Positions 49,311 to 61,061 of a stretch of 64,000 bases of DNA are shown here, one piece after another. Numbering within the stretch: the stretch's first letter is position 1; each line of letters begins with the position of its first letter. The notes beneath the pieces were generated by a model, which was not told the origin of the DNA, did not search any database, and saw nothing but the letters and a program-made list of their open reading frames with translations. Source of the DNA: Capsicum annuum (taxonomy: Eukaryota > Streptophyta > Magnoliopsida > Solanales > Solanaceae); the NCBI RefSeq assembly GCF_002878395.1, contig NW_025855744.1, forward strand, positions 1,344,994 to 1,408,993, written 5' to 3'. Both the position numbers and the translations under genes were made by a program.

Positions 49311-49366
49311 ACAAAAAGAAAAACCTGAAAAAAGCAACAACTTCAATCCATAAATTGACACCTTGC

Positions 49367-49384
49367 TCCCCGATAATGGCCCTA
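49367..49384 (-). promoter_or_regulatory. Athila-B primer-binding site
   Basis: The minus strand reads TAGGGCCATTATCGGGGA followed by GCAAGG, a decayed Athila-type PBS (TGGCGCCGTTGCCGGGGA), 6 bases from the LTR. Confidence 0.75.
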
Positions 49385-49390
49385 ATTTCT

Positions 49391-50896
49391 TGATGACGTC
49401 TAAGCAACATCTCTTTTTATATTATGGAATGATCTTTATCAATATATAGTAACCCAAAAAAGGTTGGGGTCGAATCCCAAAGGAATACGTGGTTTGCATT
49501 TATCAGCAGTTGTAGTCTATAGGCAGTATTAAAAAGTAAATGAGGGGATTTAATTATAGTAATCTCCAGCAAGTAGCAATATTAACTCTTGTTGAAATCA
49601 GTTATGGGTGAACACTAAGATTGTGTTTCCCCCTAGCATCTTAATTCCATAGGCTTACGTGCATTGTTGAACCAACTCAATACCTTGCATGCAAAATCGA
49701 TAAGCTATATACCTTCTACAATCTTTTGGACGAGCAGAAGGTTTTCACCCTTTTTACCTATTGAGTCTAAGTGTGTCACATTCCTAACAATTATCCTAGT
49801 CCCAGTTAACTATTATCTTTTGAGTCTTAAGTTATTAGATGAATGCTAATAATCATTCATACATACCGTTGTGCTATAACGGAAGTGAGTCTTTAGTTAT
49901 TAGATGAATGCTAATAATCATTCACATTTACCCATGTGCTGCAATGGATCTACTATTAACTCCCTAAATTACTGTTGTCTTTATCTTTTCCTAGTTACTA
50001 CCTCTTTGGTAGAGCAACTAGTAATATCTAGGTGGGGTCCTAAAATTTGCAACCTCTAAGACAACTATAATAATGAATATAAAGTAATGCATGCCATAGG
50101 AATTGGTTTCTCATCAACAATCGCACTTCCAGGGTTTCCACAACCCTAGTTATGGGTTTCAGCCGCTCATCATTATGAAGAAATTAATAATATTCATGTT
50201 AAAAGGAAAATATGAAATCACATTGATAAGATGAAAGAACACCCACAACCAAAAATTGAATAATCAAGAGAAGTCAATACAATGAAATCCCAAGATCAAA
50301 GATAGATCTTGAAATCAAAATAAGTTTCTAAGTGTTAAAAGTGTCGACCTCTACTAAAAAGTACATAAAGGATATATATTACAAGAGAAATCCATAAAAA
50401 CTAAGCTCGGATGGAATAGGAGAAATTAGGGTCGGTGGCTACCTACTTCCCGTACCCGCAGTTTGGTGTCGGCTGCGGGTTATACCTGTGGTCTGCTTCA
50501 AGGTGCAGGTACCAACCACATATGGCAGATAGAAATTTTCCTACAAGCCAGCTCTCGATATTTTGTACTTCTGGTACTCGTTTTACATACCTAAGATCCA
50601 TAGGTCCTACCCGCGGTCCATGGTCAACTTAGTAGGTTCGGGAGTCAGTTTATCATATCTTCTTCAATTCTCGAACATATTTTGATCATGATCAAGATGG
50701 AAAATATCCCAATCATCTATAATTGCTCCAAAAGTAACCAAAAACACATTTTTCCCTAACTTTACAAACTTATCATCCAAATCTTAGTTTTCTGTAAAAC
50801 ATACCCAAAACAGATCAAATCCAACAAAAAGCCTCTAAAACTTACATTATTTCCTCATTTTAAGCCTCAAAATTTCTATATTTCTATATCACATCA
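49391..50896 (-). repeat. Athila-B 5' LTR (right, 1.5 kb)
   Basis: Starts TGATGACGTCTAAGCAAC and ends ATCACATCA. It is about 80 bases longer than the left copy. The extra includes a local duplication near 49890-49930, where TTATTAGATGAATGCTAATA occurs twice (49830 and 49896). Confidence 0.87.
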
Positions 50897-50901
50897 ATAT
50901 A
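50897..50901 (+). repeat. Target-site duplication of Athila-B, right copy
   Basis: ATATA against ATATT at 38523-38527. Confidence 0.6.
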
Positions 50902-51157
50902 CTTAATCTATCTTATTTGCTTAGATGGGATTCAATCTAGTTAGATGAGTTGTTAACTTTTATATTGAAGCTTATGCTCATTTTAGCAAGTGATGTCAGG
51001 TGGTTGTACATTAGGGAAATTACTGTAGTTATGGTCCATTGCAGGTATCGCCCTGTATAGGAGGCTATGTAAGAAATTGAGAGTAAGATGCACGCCCAGT
51101 ATTCTCAAATGTTTGAGACTTTAGATACATCCCAATCATTAGCTTTTGTGGATGAAA
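50902..51157 (+). pseudogene. G2 integrase, C-terminal tail
   Basis: Resumes as LLRWDSI, LDELLTF, ASDVRWLYIREITVVMV, RYRPV, EIESKMHAQYSQMFETL. This is the end of the pol polyprotein in this Ty3 group, with stops at TAG (RPV*E) and TAA. It ends before the PPT. Confidence 0.8.
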
Positions 51158-51176
51158 GTTTTGTAGTAGTGGATAT
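51158..51176 (+). promoter_or_regulatory. G2 polypurine tract region
   Basis: TTTTGTAGTAGTGGATAT directly before the 3' LTR. It is T- then purine-rich, and similar AGTAGTGGATA wording precedes LTRs of this Solanaceae group (recalled). Confidence 0.6.
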
Positions 51177-53902
51177 TGTAACAACCCTTGAGGTTATTTT
51201 CCACAGTTCCACTTATTTTCACCATTAGAGCTAGCCTACATTTTCCTAAGTCATTTATGACATGTTGGGACTAATAGTTCAGCTACCGAGTAGTTCGTTT
51301 CGTTTTTAGAGATAATTTTCTATTCTGAAGTCTTTGCTAGTTCTAAATAGCCATCGGGCAAAAATTTTGATCAAAGGATCTCTTTTCTAATTTTAGCTCT
51401 TCCAACAGATCCAAAATGTCAATTTTATGCTAGGATGACTCCTGGTTTAGGTCTCGACGCACCCGAGCTTATTTTGACAAGGTTGGAGAGCTAAGAAAAT
51501 GGTAAGTTAGGTGTGGGACCTAATTTTAATTGAAACAATCTCAGATGGAAATTTCAACTGTGCCATCAATTCTAAAACATTAAATTTGATAGGGTACCAT
51601 AGTTCTTTTGCATATACGGGATTTCGTATGAATCTTGAGGGGTTGGCAGAGACTTGGAGAATTCCTAGTCTCAGCTGTACCGGTGCACTCACTAATAGTG
51701 AGCTTGGCAAGGCACCCGATGTCACGATCACAGTCCAATAAGTCATGATAGCAACTCGCCTTATATCCACTATAAGCTGAGATGCAATAGTAAGGTCACG
51801 ATAGCAACTCCAGAACACTTGGAAAGGGTATAAATATTTCCTTTTTAGCCCTTTTTTCCTATTTATTATCCATTTGCAAGAGAATTAAACCCTATGTATT
51901 AGGGAAATCTTAGGATTAGAGCTTGTGGGTTATTTTGGGAGCTTGGATAACTATTATTTCATGATTTTCCTTCGAATTTGAGGTAAGATTCCTCCATTTC
52001 CATGGTTGATTTTCCCTTTTCTTCCCAAAAATCTCTAAAACTTGGTGTCTTGATTTTATCACTTATCTCAAATTTTACCTATTTTTTAAGGTAATCACTA
52101 CTTGTGCATAGGGGAATATTGGGTTCATTTTAGAAATGCAATTTTCATAAATAGGACCCATATGAGATTTTTGAGTAATTTTGAACCCGAAGAACAATAG
52201 TACAATATGGGTATTATTGCTCTCTTTTTTATGAGTAGATTGTGATTTTGATAGCTTGGCACCTTGAGAAAACTTCTCGGGAGATAAAATCAATGATTTA
52301 GAAGATTTTTTGAGCTTTCTTCGATGTTTAGGAGGCTAGGTTTACCCCTTAATATATTGAGCTAATTCATAGTATATTTATGATATTCTGTTAGATTTGG
52401 GATGTGTTTTATGTGCTAGTGAGATAAATTGTAATACTTGGGTTAGTTGGACTGTTTAAGCTATCCAGATATCATAATTTAGGTGTAATTGATCTGGTGA
52501 TTCATGTCTGAGGTAAATTCCTATATTAGGGTCAATTGAGACTTGTTTGACATCTAAAAATAGATTTAGATACCTTAGTCTAGTATGGGGTAGAAATTTG
52601 ACTTGTGATAGATTTTGGGGATTTAGAAATGGGCCCTTTTTACCCACCTTAGGCCAAGATTTATGCTAGCTATTGAAAAAATTTTATGCACTTGTTGTAC
52701 ACATTGGAAATGCTTATTGAGGTAATATTGAGAAACTTGGGCCTTTGATTGTTATGATGGGTTTCCATTGAGAGTTCAAGCTTAGTGGTTATGCTATTGA
52801 TCATGCTTATTGATTATGCTAGTGAGTAGTGATTATGTCACTGATCATGCTAGAGATTCTGCTGGTATATGATTACTGGTTTAAGTCTAACTATTGATTA
52901 TACAATTACCAATTTGAGTCTGGGTATTGATGATGTATATATATACCCGATTTGAGTCCGAAGGATGATTAAGTTAGGGATTACTTACTTACCGATTCAA
53001 GTCTAACAAAATTTACTAGGATATTAATTATGATATAGATGACATGACCTTGAGGACTTTGGGGAGTAATAATTAAGAATGGGGATACTTGCAAAGTCTA
53101 AGAGTGAGAAAATAGTTATAATGAGGCATGATATGGATAAGATTCTAGTTGTACTCTGAGAGTTGGTAAATGATAGTGGTTCTAGTTATACTATCTTTGA
53201 GTGTACCCTCCATTCTTATAGGGGCTTAGGTTGGGTTATTTACTTTTCCACACTTACTAGCTTATGGGGTCCAATTTTGTAGTTTTAATTGTATGTGGTT
53301 TATGTTATCACTACAGTTTAGTTAATTATTGTGTATAGCAACATCAAAGTTATTTCAGGTTTGCTTCATTACATTGACTTAGTTATGTCATCTTGCATTT
53401 TATCATATTTATATTATAATTTTGCTCAGTCGATCAATGGTGCAGACTAGTACCCATAGTTTTGGTACTCATACTACACTTCGGTACATTTTTTGTGCAG
53501 ATCTGAGTACTAGCTACTGTCGTTGATTTGATGATCGTGTTATGGCTGATTTAGAGATAAGGTGGGCTCTTGGAGTCAGATTCGACCCATTCCCTTCTAT
53601 CTTATTTATGTCTAGTCTTTTGCTTTGATATAGAGTTTATTAATTATTTTGAACTTGGGTTGCATTTATAGTCTCTCTTGTACTGGCTCTACCATGTCGT
53701 GGGATGGTTATCTATATTGTTAGTTACCTCTTGTCTATTTCATTGGCTTTGCTTATTTATAAGTTGTAATTGTCTATTTTTGCCTCTTTTTGGGTATTTT
53801 CCACCAAGTTAGCCCACTGCAAATAACTTCAGACTACAGTTCAGCTTACCTACTAGCAAGTTTTAGTAGGTGCCATCATGACTCATAAATTAGATAGTAA
53901 CA
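51177..53902 (+). repeat. G2 3' LTR (2.73 kb)
   Basis: Starts TGTAACAACCCTTGAGG and ends GATAGTAACA. Colinear with 14911-17675. The G0 integrase frame resumes directly after it. Confidence 0.85.
51829..51836 (+). promoter_or_regulatory. TATA box of the G2 3' LTR
   Basis: TATAAATA, the counterpart of 15576-15583, again just after a GATAGCAACTC-type GC-richer block. Confidence 0.55.
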
Positions 53903-53907
53903 CTATA

Positions 53908-55373
53908 TTGTGTTCACGTAGGTTCTTTCAAGATATACCATGACCTATGAAAAATGCACTGGTTGAATAGCATCAAGAAGGATATTGCAAAATTTGTAGC
54001 TAAGCACCAAATTGCCAACAAGTTAAGGTGGTGCACTATAGAACAGGTGGAATGACTCAAAATATACACATTCCTACTTATAAGTGGAAGAGAGGAATAT
54101 GGACTTCATTATGGAGTTATCTCGTATTCACTAACATCATAATTTAATATATGTTATTGTGGAATAGATGACTAAGTCAACATATTTTCTACTATTTAAT
54201 ACTACAGATTCAATCGAGGATTATGCTAGACTCTATATTATAGAGTTGATCAAGTCACAGGGAGTCTCTTTGACTATCATTTCAAATAGGGGTACTTTGT
54301 TCACCTTGCAATTTTGGAAGTGCTTTTAGAAGAGTCTAAGTACCTAGGCTCAACTCAACACAACTTTTCACTTATAGACAGATGACTAGGCATAGTGGAC
54401 CATTCAAATCGTAGGGGATATGTTGAGATCTTACATGATTGGCTTTAAAGGTTGTTGGGCTGATCACTTGCCTTCGATTGAGTTTGCCTATAATAACAGT
54501 TATCACACTAGTATTCAGATAGATTCGTTTGAAGTAATTTATGATAGATATGTAGATCTTTGATTATTTGGTTTGAGGTTGGTATAAATACTTTGATATG
54601 GGCCTAACTCAATTCATGAGGCTATGGAGAAAATTTAGTTGATTAGAGAAGGATTGAAAACCACTCAGAGTCATCAAAAATCCTATGCAGGTGTGATAAT
54701 AAGGGAGCTTAAGTTTGAAGTTAATCATTGGGTTTACTTGAAAATTTTCCCATAAAAAGGGAGATAAGGCTTGGCAAGAAGGAAAAACCTAGTCCCTGAT
54801 ATATTGGTCTCTATAGGATTTTGAGGAACATTGGCAGTGTGGCCTATAAGTTAGATTTGCATATAGCCTTAGCACCAGTGCATCCAGTTTTCCATGTGTC
54901 TCGATTAAAGAAATGCATTAGTGATCCATCCATATTTAAGTCCTTAGAGAGTATGGACATAAAAGATAGTCTATCTTACAAAGAGGTCCTAGTTGAGATT
55001 CTTGGTCGTTATGTTCGTAAGTTGAGAAATAAGAAAGTCAATTTAGTAAAGGTTCTTTGAAGGATTAAACAAGCTGAGAGAGCTACTCAGGAAGAAAAAG
55101 TAACATGACGACCAAGTACCCTTACCTATTCCTTTCTGGTATAGTCCTAGCTTGAGGTAACAGTTTTCTTCTTACTATTCCATTCAATTTCATATCCTTC
55201 AGTTGCAATCATATCTTAGTATGAATCAATGTTTCATGAATTCAGTTCTATTGATGTACAATGAGAAATTCAATTATCATGTCAGTAATCAGGTTATAGA
55301 ACTTAGTGTTGGGATTGCAGTCCTTTCTCTATCTTTTCAGCCTAGTTAGTCTTTATTTAAAGATGAATGTTCC
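53908..55373 (+). pseudogene. G0 integrase, main part
   Basis: Resumes after G2 as VHVGSFKIYHDL, WLNSIKKDIAKFVAKH (zinc-binding region), then VDKMTKST (first Asp region), TIISNRGTLFT where the second catalytic Asp is Asn, SIEFAYNNSYHTSIQI, EAMEKI and a clean 79-codon end (54821-55060). That end reads NIGSVAYKLDL, PVHPVFHVSRLKKCISDPS and VRKLRNKKVNLVKVL. Several TAG and TAA stops. After about 55100 there is about 270 bases with no coding resemblance before the PPT. Confidence 0.85.
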
Positions 55374-55387
55374 CAAAGGGAAGATAT
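55374..55387 (+). promoter_or_regulatory. G0 polypurine tract
   Basis: CAAAGGGAAGATAT before the LTR start, purine-rich and in the expected place. Confidence 0.7.
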
Positions 55388-55467
55388 AATAACACCCTAA
55401 AATTTCTTAAGACTATATTTCAGACTTACTATAGAAAACTAGTTGAGGATAGCAGAAAAACCCATAG

Positions 55468-55910
55468 GATGACTCTGACAATGAGTCATTGTCAAGCTAG
55501 ACGACTCTTTATGACCACTCATCCTGAGATTAGATAAAAGTCCCAAATAACTATTTTCTGTTTAGTGATGATGAGTCATTGTCATCCACAAAGAGCCATA
55601 GACTTATCCTGAGCATCCCCAGACCAAGTTTTGAAAGATAAAAATTTAGTCCACTAATGATGACTCAAGATTATGAGTCATTATCAATTCAAATTACTCG
55701 CCAGGTCATTCATCCTACAAAGTACCTGAGAGTTGACATTTTGGGTCCAGCAATAATGAGTCCACATAATGACTCATCATTAGTGAAAATGAGTTGTTAT
55801 GTCCTGACCATCCCAAGACTAGCTATCAACTCTACTTAGTCACAACAAGTCCAACAATGAGTAGTTACAAGACACGATGACTCGTCATGTGACCTATGAT
55901 GACTGGTGCT
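55468..55910 (+). repeat. About 100-base degenerate tandem repeats with TGA(G/C)TCA words
   Basis: TGAGTCA or TGACTCA occurs at 55482, 55572, 55661, 55674 and 55770, with near matches at 55470, 55757 and 55878. Units restart about every 90 to 105 bases with GATGA, and CCTGA and GTCC words recur in the same order. The motif is the binding word of GCN4/AP-1-like bZIP factors. Whether any plant factor uses it here is not shown. Confidence 0.7.
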
Positions 55911-57377
55911 GTAGAAATAGTTATGTTTTATCAGGGATATTTTTGTACTTTCCTAAATTCCTAAACTTATACTATGTTGTTTTAAGGGTGTTTTGAGAGG
56001 GTTTAAGATAGATTATTTGATTCTTACCTTCATTCTCACCCTAAACACTTGGAAAAATCTTAGAAGGTGATTCTTTTCTCTCCAAAAGCTTCAAGGTCCA
56101 AGTTCTTAGCAATAATTCTCTAAATTTTAGGTATGTAGGTGTTGAATGAGGGTCTCCCTCTACCTCATACCCAAAATAGCTATCAAAGTTCAGTTGTTAT
56201 GAAATTAATGAAATAGGACAAGCTCCCAAATACCTTAATTTTATGTTTTTTTTCAATCTTTATATTTCCAAATATCTTATGATTATGAACATTATTTTAT
56301 GCATGATTCTAAATAGGCCTTTTCTATATGTTGGGATGCTATGAAAATATGATCCTAAATTCTTGTAGAATTAGCATGAAACATCCAATTGAAGCCTAAA
56401 GAGTGTTTAGTATACCATATTTATTATAATTTTTAGAGATAGTAAATTGCATATAACTAGTTCCATGAATTCAGTCATCTTCAGTTATAGTAAATTGGAC
56501 TCGTTTATGTGTTTTATTGTACTTTTAGTGCGAATATAAGTATAAGAATATGATTATGGGAGTAGTACTTAGCATCGAGTGGACACGGGTTTACATAACC
56601 CAAGTCCCAAACTATGTGCCATTGTAGGTTAAAGGAGTATTCACCAGTTAAGAGTGTCTTTCTTAGCCCGAATAGGCTTATGATTGAATTTACATCAGTC
56701 GTGGTTCTTACCCTTGGCAAGTTATAGATTACCCTCCAAACTCGGTTATAGATTGGATTCTATATTTCTTAGTTAGTTGATGTAGGTTAGGAGAACCTCC
56801 CATATTTTCGGAGTCAATATTGTACATGACCCTTAGCTCACTTGCATTTTCTCTAACTCATCAATTTTTTAGATTATAATTGCATATCAGTGTTTATATG
56901 TACAGTTATACATCTCAGATAGGTTCATTGAACTTTTGTTCAGTATTACAGCTCAGTATAGCATTGTAGTATTTACCAGTATATTTAGCATATATTATAT
57001 TTGCATATCTCATATGCTCAATAAATTCAAATTACTAAATCCTCTTTTTCAATGTATCATCTTATGATATAGGTTAGGGCACTCAGCATCAGACCCTGAT
57101 ATGTACATTCTGGTACCTTCTCAATAGTTGAAAGTGGTGAGTCCTCATCTTTTGAGGACAAGATGTCAATATTATTTAATCTAGTAATATCATTTCAGCT
57201 TTAGGTTTTTGAGTTTGCTGGGGGTCTTATCCCAGTAACTTATCATATACTAAAGGCTTTTAGAAAGACAAGTAGATACTTCATCTTTATGGCTCATGCT
57301 ACACTCTTTAGATTCTATATTAGCATTGATTCAGACTTTTATCATCATAAGTTTAGTTTTAGCTTCCACTCAGTATT

Positions 57378-57420
57378 ACATACATACATATGTACATATA
57401 TATGTATGTATGTATATAAA
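57378..57420. repeat. ACAT/GTAT microsatellite, self-complementary
   Basis: Repeated TACA units pass into ATATAT and then GTAT units, so the block can fold back on itself. It lies in the G0 3' LTR. Confidence 0.85.
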
Positions 57421-57524
57421 TATATTCAATGTTCTAGTTTTTATGCCATGCCATGGGTTAGTTTGGAGTCACTTATAGCACTAAGCATCGTGTTACATCC
57501 ACGGTGTAAACTCAGGTTGTGACA

Positions 57525-59897
57525 AGTTTGATTTAGGTAATGAGACTTTTAGTAATGAACTTTATCTAAGATTTATTGAAACCACCATAACTTGTGATAA
57601 GGGGCAGTTACTCACTATCTTTTAAATCATTACTCAGTTGGTATCACTCCACTATCATGCCATAAGGAATACCACTGAAGGACTTGAGTATGAGCATTAG
57701 GTAGAAAAGGGATATTGTTCAATCACCACTAATACTTATCATAACCTTGCCACTCCAGATAAGAAAAATACAATAGGCATGAATAATTCATGTATCAAAC
57801 ATATAAAGCATGTGACTAGACAGTTATTCTAGACATAGGAATGATATATCATAATCTAGGAATATATAATAAAGTATGGTTTCCTAGGACTGAACATAGC
57901 ATAAAGCATGGGTTCATGGATCAAGTTCATCACAACATAAAATTTAGATTCCTAGCACCTTAGAGTAAGATTAGAATCATGGTGTGAATCTATTTTTTCT
58001 TGTTCGAAGGTCATATCTTGAACATTAGTTTGCATAGAAAATTTTGAATCTTACACATACGTGTGTCATGAATGCATAAGACATGGGTAGAGTGTCATCT
58101 TGGCTGAAGTACATGAAATACACTAGAATTAGAGTGGATCGTAATGGATTGCAACATATGACTTTTCTAGAACCCCTTACTATCTGAACCTCAAGATTAA
58201 TTTGATTATTTACCCTATTATCTCCCCCTTGGGTCAAAGTTGACACTCAATTTCTATGAACCTATTCTTAAATATAAGATATCATCACCTTATTCCTCTG
58301 ATAGATTACCTATACACAACCTTTGCTAGGACTTCATTGTGAGATACTACTTTTAAGTTTCTCTAACCTCTAAAGTTATCATTCTATAACTTATTCTCTC
58401 ATTGTTATACATAAACACTTCCTCTATACCCCGTTTTCTCTTCTTAGTCTACTAATATCACACCTCTAAATTCATAGCCACCCAATTTAATAGAAATTAA
58501 AATTGTACTAAGAGGCTCAATATCATCTATTTATAATCCTCTCGATTCAATTCTCAAGAGTACCATATAATACACACTTATCCTTCTCCACACTTAGAAA
58601 CTCAAAGGTACTAACTAGGAACACATAACACTAAATAACTTAAAATCTCATGTAATAACTTACTTCCTTGGGTATCCTTTTTCTTTATAAAACTAAGGGA
58701 ATTTCTTTATTTAAGGACTTAGCTATAATTCACTATTTCACTTTTATTCCACATATATATCATGTTTGCACATTCACACTTTTCCTAAATTATCAAACTA
58801 AGATTTTCCATGCAACAAATCTCGCCTACTAGATCTATTTCCAAAAATGAATGCTATCACCATTATATTGCCTTTTGTTCATCGATGTGATTGTCTAAAC
58901 CTTAGTTTCTAGTGCTAAAAATGGATGACAACATTATCTAGTCATACTAATTCAAACTATAGCTTATAAAAAATCAAGAGTAACTAGCCTACTGAAAGTT
59001 CATGACAAAATAGTTGACTTTAACCATGTTGCCTATCTTATTGTAGCTCACAAGCCCATTCTCCTTCAGAACACTAGTATCACTCTTTACTAACATAAAG
59101 AAAAGGCAAAATAAACTTCTTCCCTAGGCTGAGTATACTTGTAAGTCATCTTATCCAGCAATTCTTTCTCTACCTACTACCATAAATTTATACCAAACTT
59201 ATTACAACTCAACCAACACCTTAGGACATATCACCCCCATCACTCACTTAATAAATACATCACTCTAGATACATGCTTCAATCAAATTATTATCTCCACC
59301 TTTAGGCCATGATACTAATAACTTCATATTTTTTACTTTGATATCATTCTACTACTTATGGCTTATCATACAACATACCAAATCACAATATCTCTCGAGT
59401 GGCTACACTACCCAAAAATATAGATATACACTCCCCCTTTAAGGGTTTCATCTAAAATAAATTTCTAAAAGGAGTCTGGAAGAACATCTTACTATGACTC
59501 AAAAGCATGAATTATATGAAGAGAGTGCACGCTTTTGAATTAGTAGACTCAAATGCACAAATAAGCTCCATACAAGCCTTTGTGTGGTCTCTTAGATTTT
59601 TGTTGGCTCTATCTGAGAGGAACTCATCAATAAGTTCTAAGCATTATAATTTCTACCACCTAAAAAATGAGGCATAGTCAGAGGAATTTGAGCAATGCAC
59701 AAATCTAAATGAGTTTCTTACGGTATAGCCCTATTATATGATCTAGAGTACAATAACTGAGAAATATCTCCTAAATAGCTTACACCATCTTGATTATAAG
59801 TGTAGTGCACAACACACTCATAAGCAAAACTCTACTAGACACGGCTTCATAGACACCCTAGGGCACTTGAACTCTATCCTTTAACACTAATTTTGCT
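57525..59897 (-). other. L2: second copy of the N1-type non-coding interior
   Basis: The end (59830-59875) matches the end of the N1 interior closely (CTCTACTAGACAC, CTTCATAGACACCCTAGG, CACTTGAACTCT). A CTCCCCCTTG word at 58220 has matching flanks at about 8400. No protein resemblance on either strand over 2.4 kb. G0 appears to have inserted in L2, so its left part would lie left of the window. The expected PBS (about 59878-59892) is badly decayed. Confidence 0.6.
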
Positions 59898-59917
59898 ACA
59901 ATCCAAGCCTAGGTCTT

Positions 59918-60045
59918 TGTAATGCCTTGATTTTCTAGAACCATAATGCCATACGGTGCTCATGATCTTAAAGGACCACAAGCTAACCCTCTACTGGTAC
60001 CTGTAACTCAGTACTGCATAATATACTGAAATAAATATGAAAAAA
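59918..60045 (-). repeat. Truncated Tekay-type LTR start (L2 5' LTR)
   Basis: TGTAATGCC, then ATGCCATACGGTGCTCA, AAAGGACCAC and GCTAACC, match the first about 130 bases of the solo LTR at 43782. The match then stops, so the LTR is truncated. Confidence 0.6.
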
Positions 60046-61061
60046 TGGCAAAAAGGTGAAGGTTATAACTATGTTGTTAGGAACACAAAGGACAAGGATG
60101 ATCACTCAAGCTCACAGTATGGAAAGGTTGGGCACTCGAGAGAAATGTATCCTTTCAAAGAAAAAAATTAGATAGAGATAGGAAAAGTTATCACTCCTAG
60201 AAAAGGGAAGGGGAGATTACCCAGCTGGACCAAGGAGAAGTTGATCCATCCTCTATCCTTCTTTTGGGAACTCAGACTTAAATAGGTTCTCCAAATTAAT
60301 GATTGGTTTGTAATGCAGGGTAATGCAGTGGGTAGCAACCAATAGAGATGTAATTAAACATTGTTGCCCAAAACATATGTCTAAAAGGTTGAAAGAGTAT
60401 CCCTTGCATCAGGCCTTTGAAGAAGGCAAAGTCTCCCTTGTATACACTTGTGTTCCTCAAGAATGATTATAGGGAACTGGTTGAGGGAGGACTGAGGAGA
60501 CAGAGACTATGTAATCCAATTTAATAGTAGATGCTTTCAAAAAAATTTTCCTTGGTGGATATGAAATGGTAAGTAGGTATCCTAGTTGGACATTGACATA
60601 CATTTTTAATTTAATCTCATATCTTTGCATATATACACCCTTGGCAAGGAAGAAAGGCTATAGAAAGAGTTGTGAGATAGAAAAATGTATTTGAAATTTT
60701 ATCGTTGCTAAGGAACTAGGTTTCTAATCAGGTTAGTACTACTCACCATTCTTAAATAATGATTGTTTAAATATATAATGATTGTGTCAGGTCATTTTAT
60801 CACCACTATCAAAAGAAAGATACCTGTCCTTTGAACTTAACAGTCGTGTCTATCTATCCAGACATGTGCCCTCAGACTCCTTATAGCCTTTAATCTCAAT
60901 CATTTTCTCTGTTATAAAGCCCAAAATCATATTAATTTATCTCTCTTTTTCAAAAAATATCTCTTATCAAATCTAATCAAATCCCAACTACTCAGAGATC
61001 TTGTTTCTTTTGTCATTCTCTGATACTCCTTCTCCAAAAGGAAAGGGCTTCTTTTTCAACC
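60046..61061 (+). other. Unassigned copia-side sequence, possible gag relic and ORF leader
   Basis: At 60109-60150 a frame reads SSQYGKVGHSREMY, which fits the C-X2-C-X4-H-X4-C spacing of a nucleocapsid zinc knuckle with all three Cys replaced by Ser, Tyr and Tyr. This is weak evidence for a gag relic. From about 60830 the sequence resembles a leader before the next ORF. Otherwise I see nothing. Confidence 0.3.

Larger units (their letters stand above)
38528..50896 (-). mobile_element. Athila-B: Athila/Tat-type Ty3 element with complete gene order
   Basis: 12.4 kb including a 2.6 kb solo LTR, with 1.43 and 1.51 kb LTRs. Minus-strand order is PBS, gag, protease, RT, RNase H, integrase, 3' non-coding, PPT. 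The PBS and the HPIYYAS and FLDGYSGYNQI wording place it with Athila-like elements. No env-like ORF is readable. Terminal TGATG...ATCA and ATATT/ATATA flanks define it. Confidence 0.85.
14911..53902 (+). mobile_element. G2: complete but thrice-interrupted Ty3/gypsy retrotransposon
   Basis: Plus-strand order is 5' LTR, PBS, gag, protease, [Athila-A], RT, RNase H, integrase, [copia], integrase, [Athila-B], integrase tail, PPT, 3' LTR. Removing the three inserts leaves about 10.6 kb. Flanks are TAATA (14906-14910) and CTATA (53903-53907), a plausible target-site duplication with two differences. Both sides also continue the G0 integrase frame. All coding parts are decayed. Confidence 0.85.
14129..57524 (+). 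mobile_element. G0: outer Ty3/gypsy element, split by G2 and invaded by G3
   Basis: The visible pieces are an LTR stub, PBS, leader, gag remnant and integrase start at 14129-14910, then the rest of integrase, PPT and 3' LTR at 53903-57524. The integrase zinc-binding region is interrupted by G2 exactly where the reading resumes on the other side. Most of the 5' LTR must lie beyond G3, outside the window. Protease, RT and RNase H are missing through a deletion. Confidence 0.75.
55388..57524 (+). repeat. G0 3' LTR (2.14 kb)
   Basis: Starts AATAACACCCTAAA (a decayed TGTAACACCC) and ends AGGTTGTGACA, which matches the G0 LTR stub at 14145-14155. AGTTT (57525-57529) should be the target duplication, and its partner is outside the window. 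It contains a repeat cluster (55468-55910) and a tetranucleotide microsatellite. Confidence 0.78.

Noticed and set aside
57289..57522. Overlapping plus-strand ORFs of 60 and 77 codons with Tyr/Ile/Cys runs
   Set aside because: They translate the tetranucleotide microsatellite of the G0 LTR.
58216..58230. TTATCTCCCCCTTGG as the PPT of L2, which would put an LTR to its left
   Set aside because: The left flank does not end in an LTR terminus, and the N1 interior has a similar CTCCCCCTT word at about 8400 with matching flanks, so it is more likely internal sequence.
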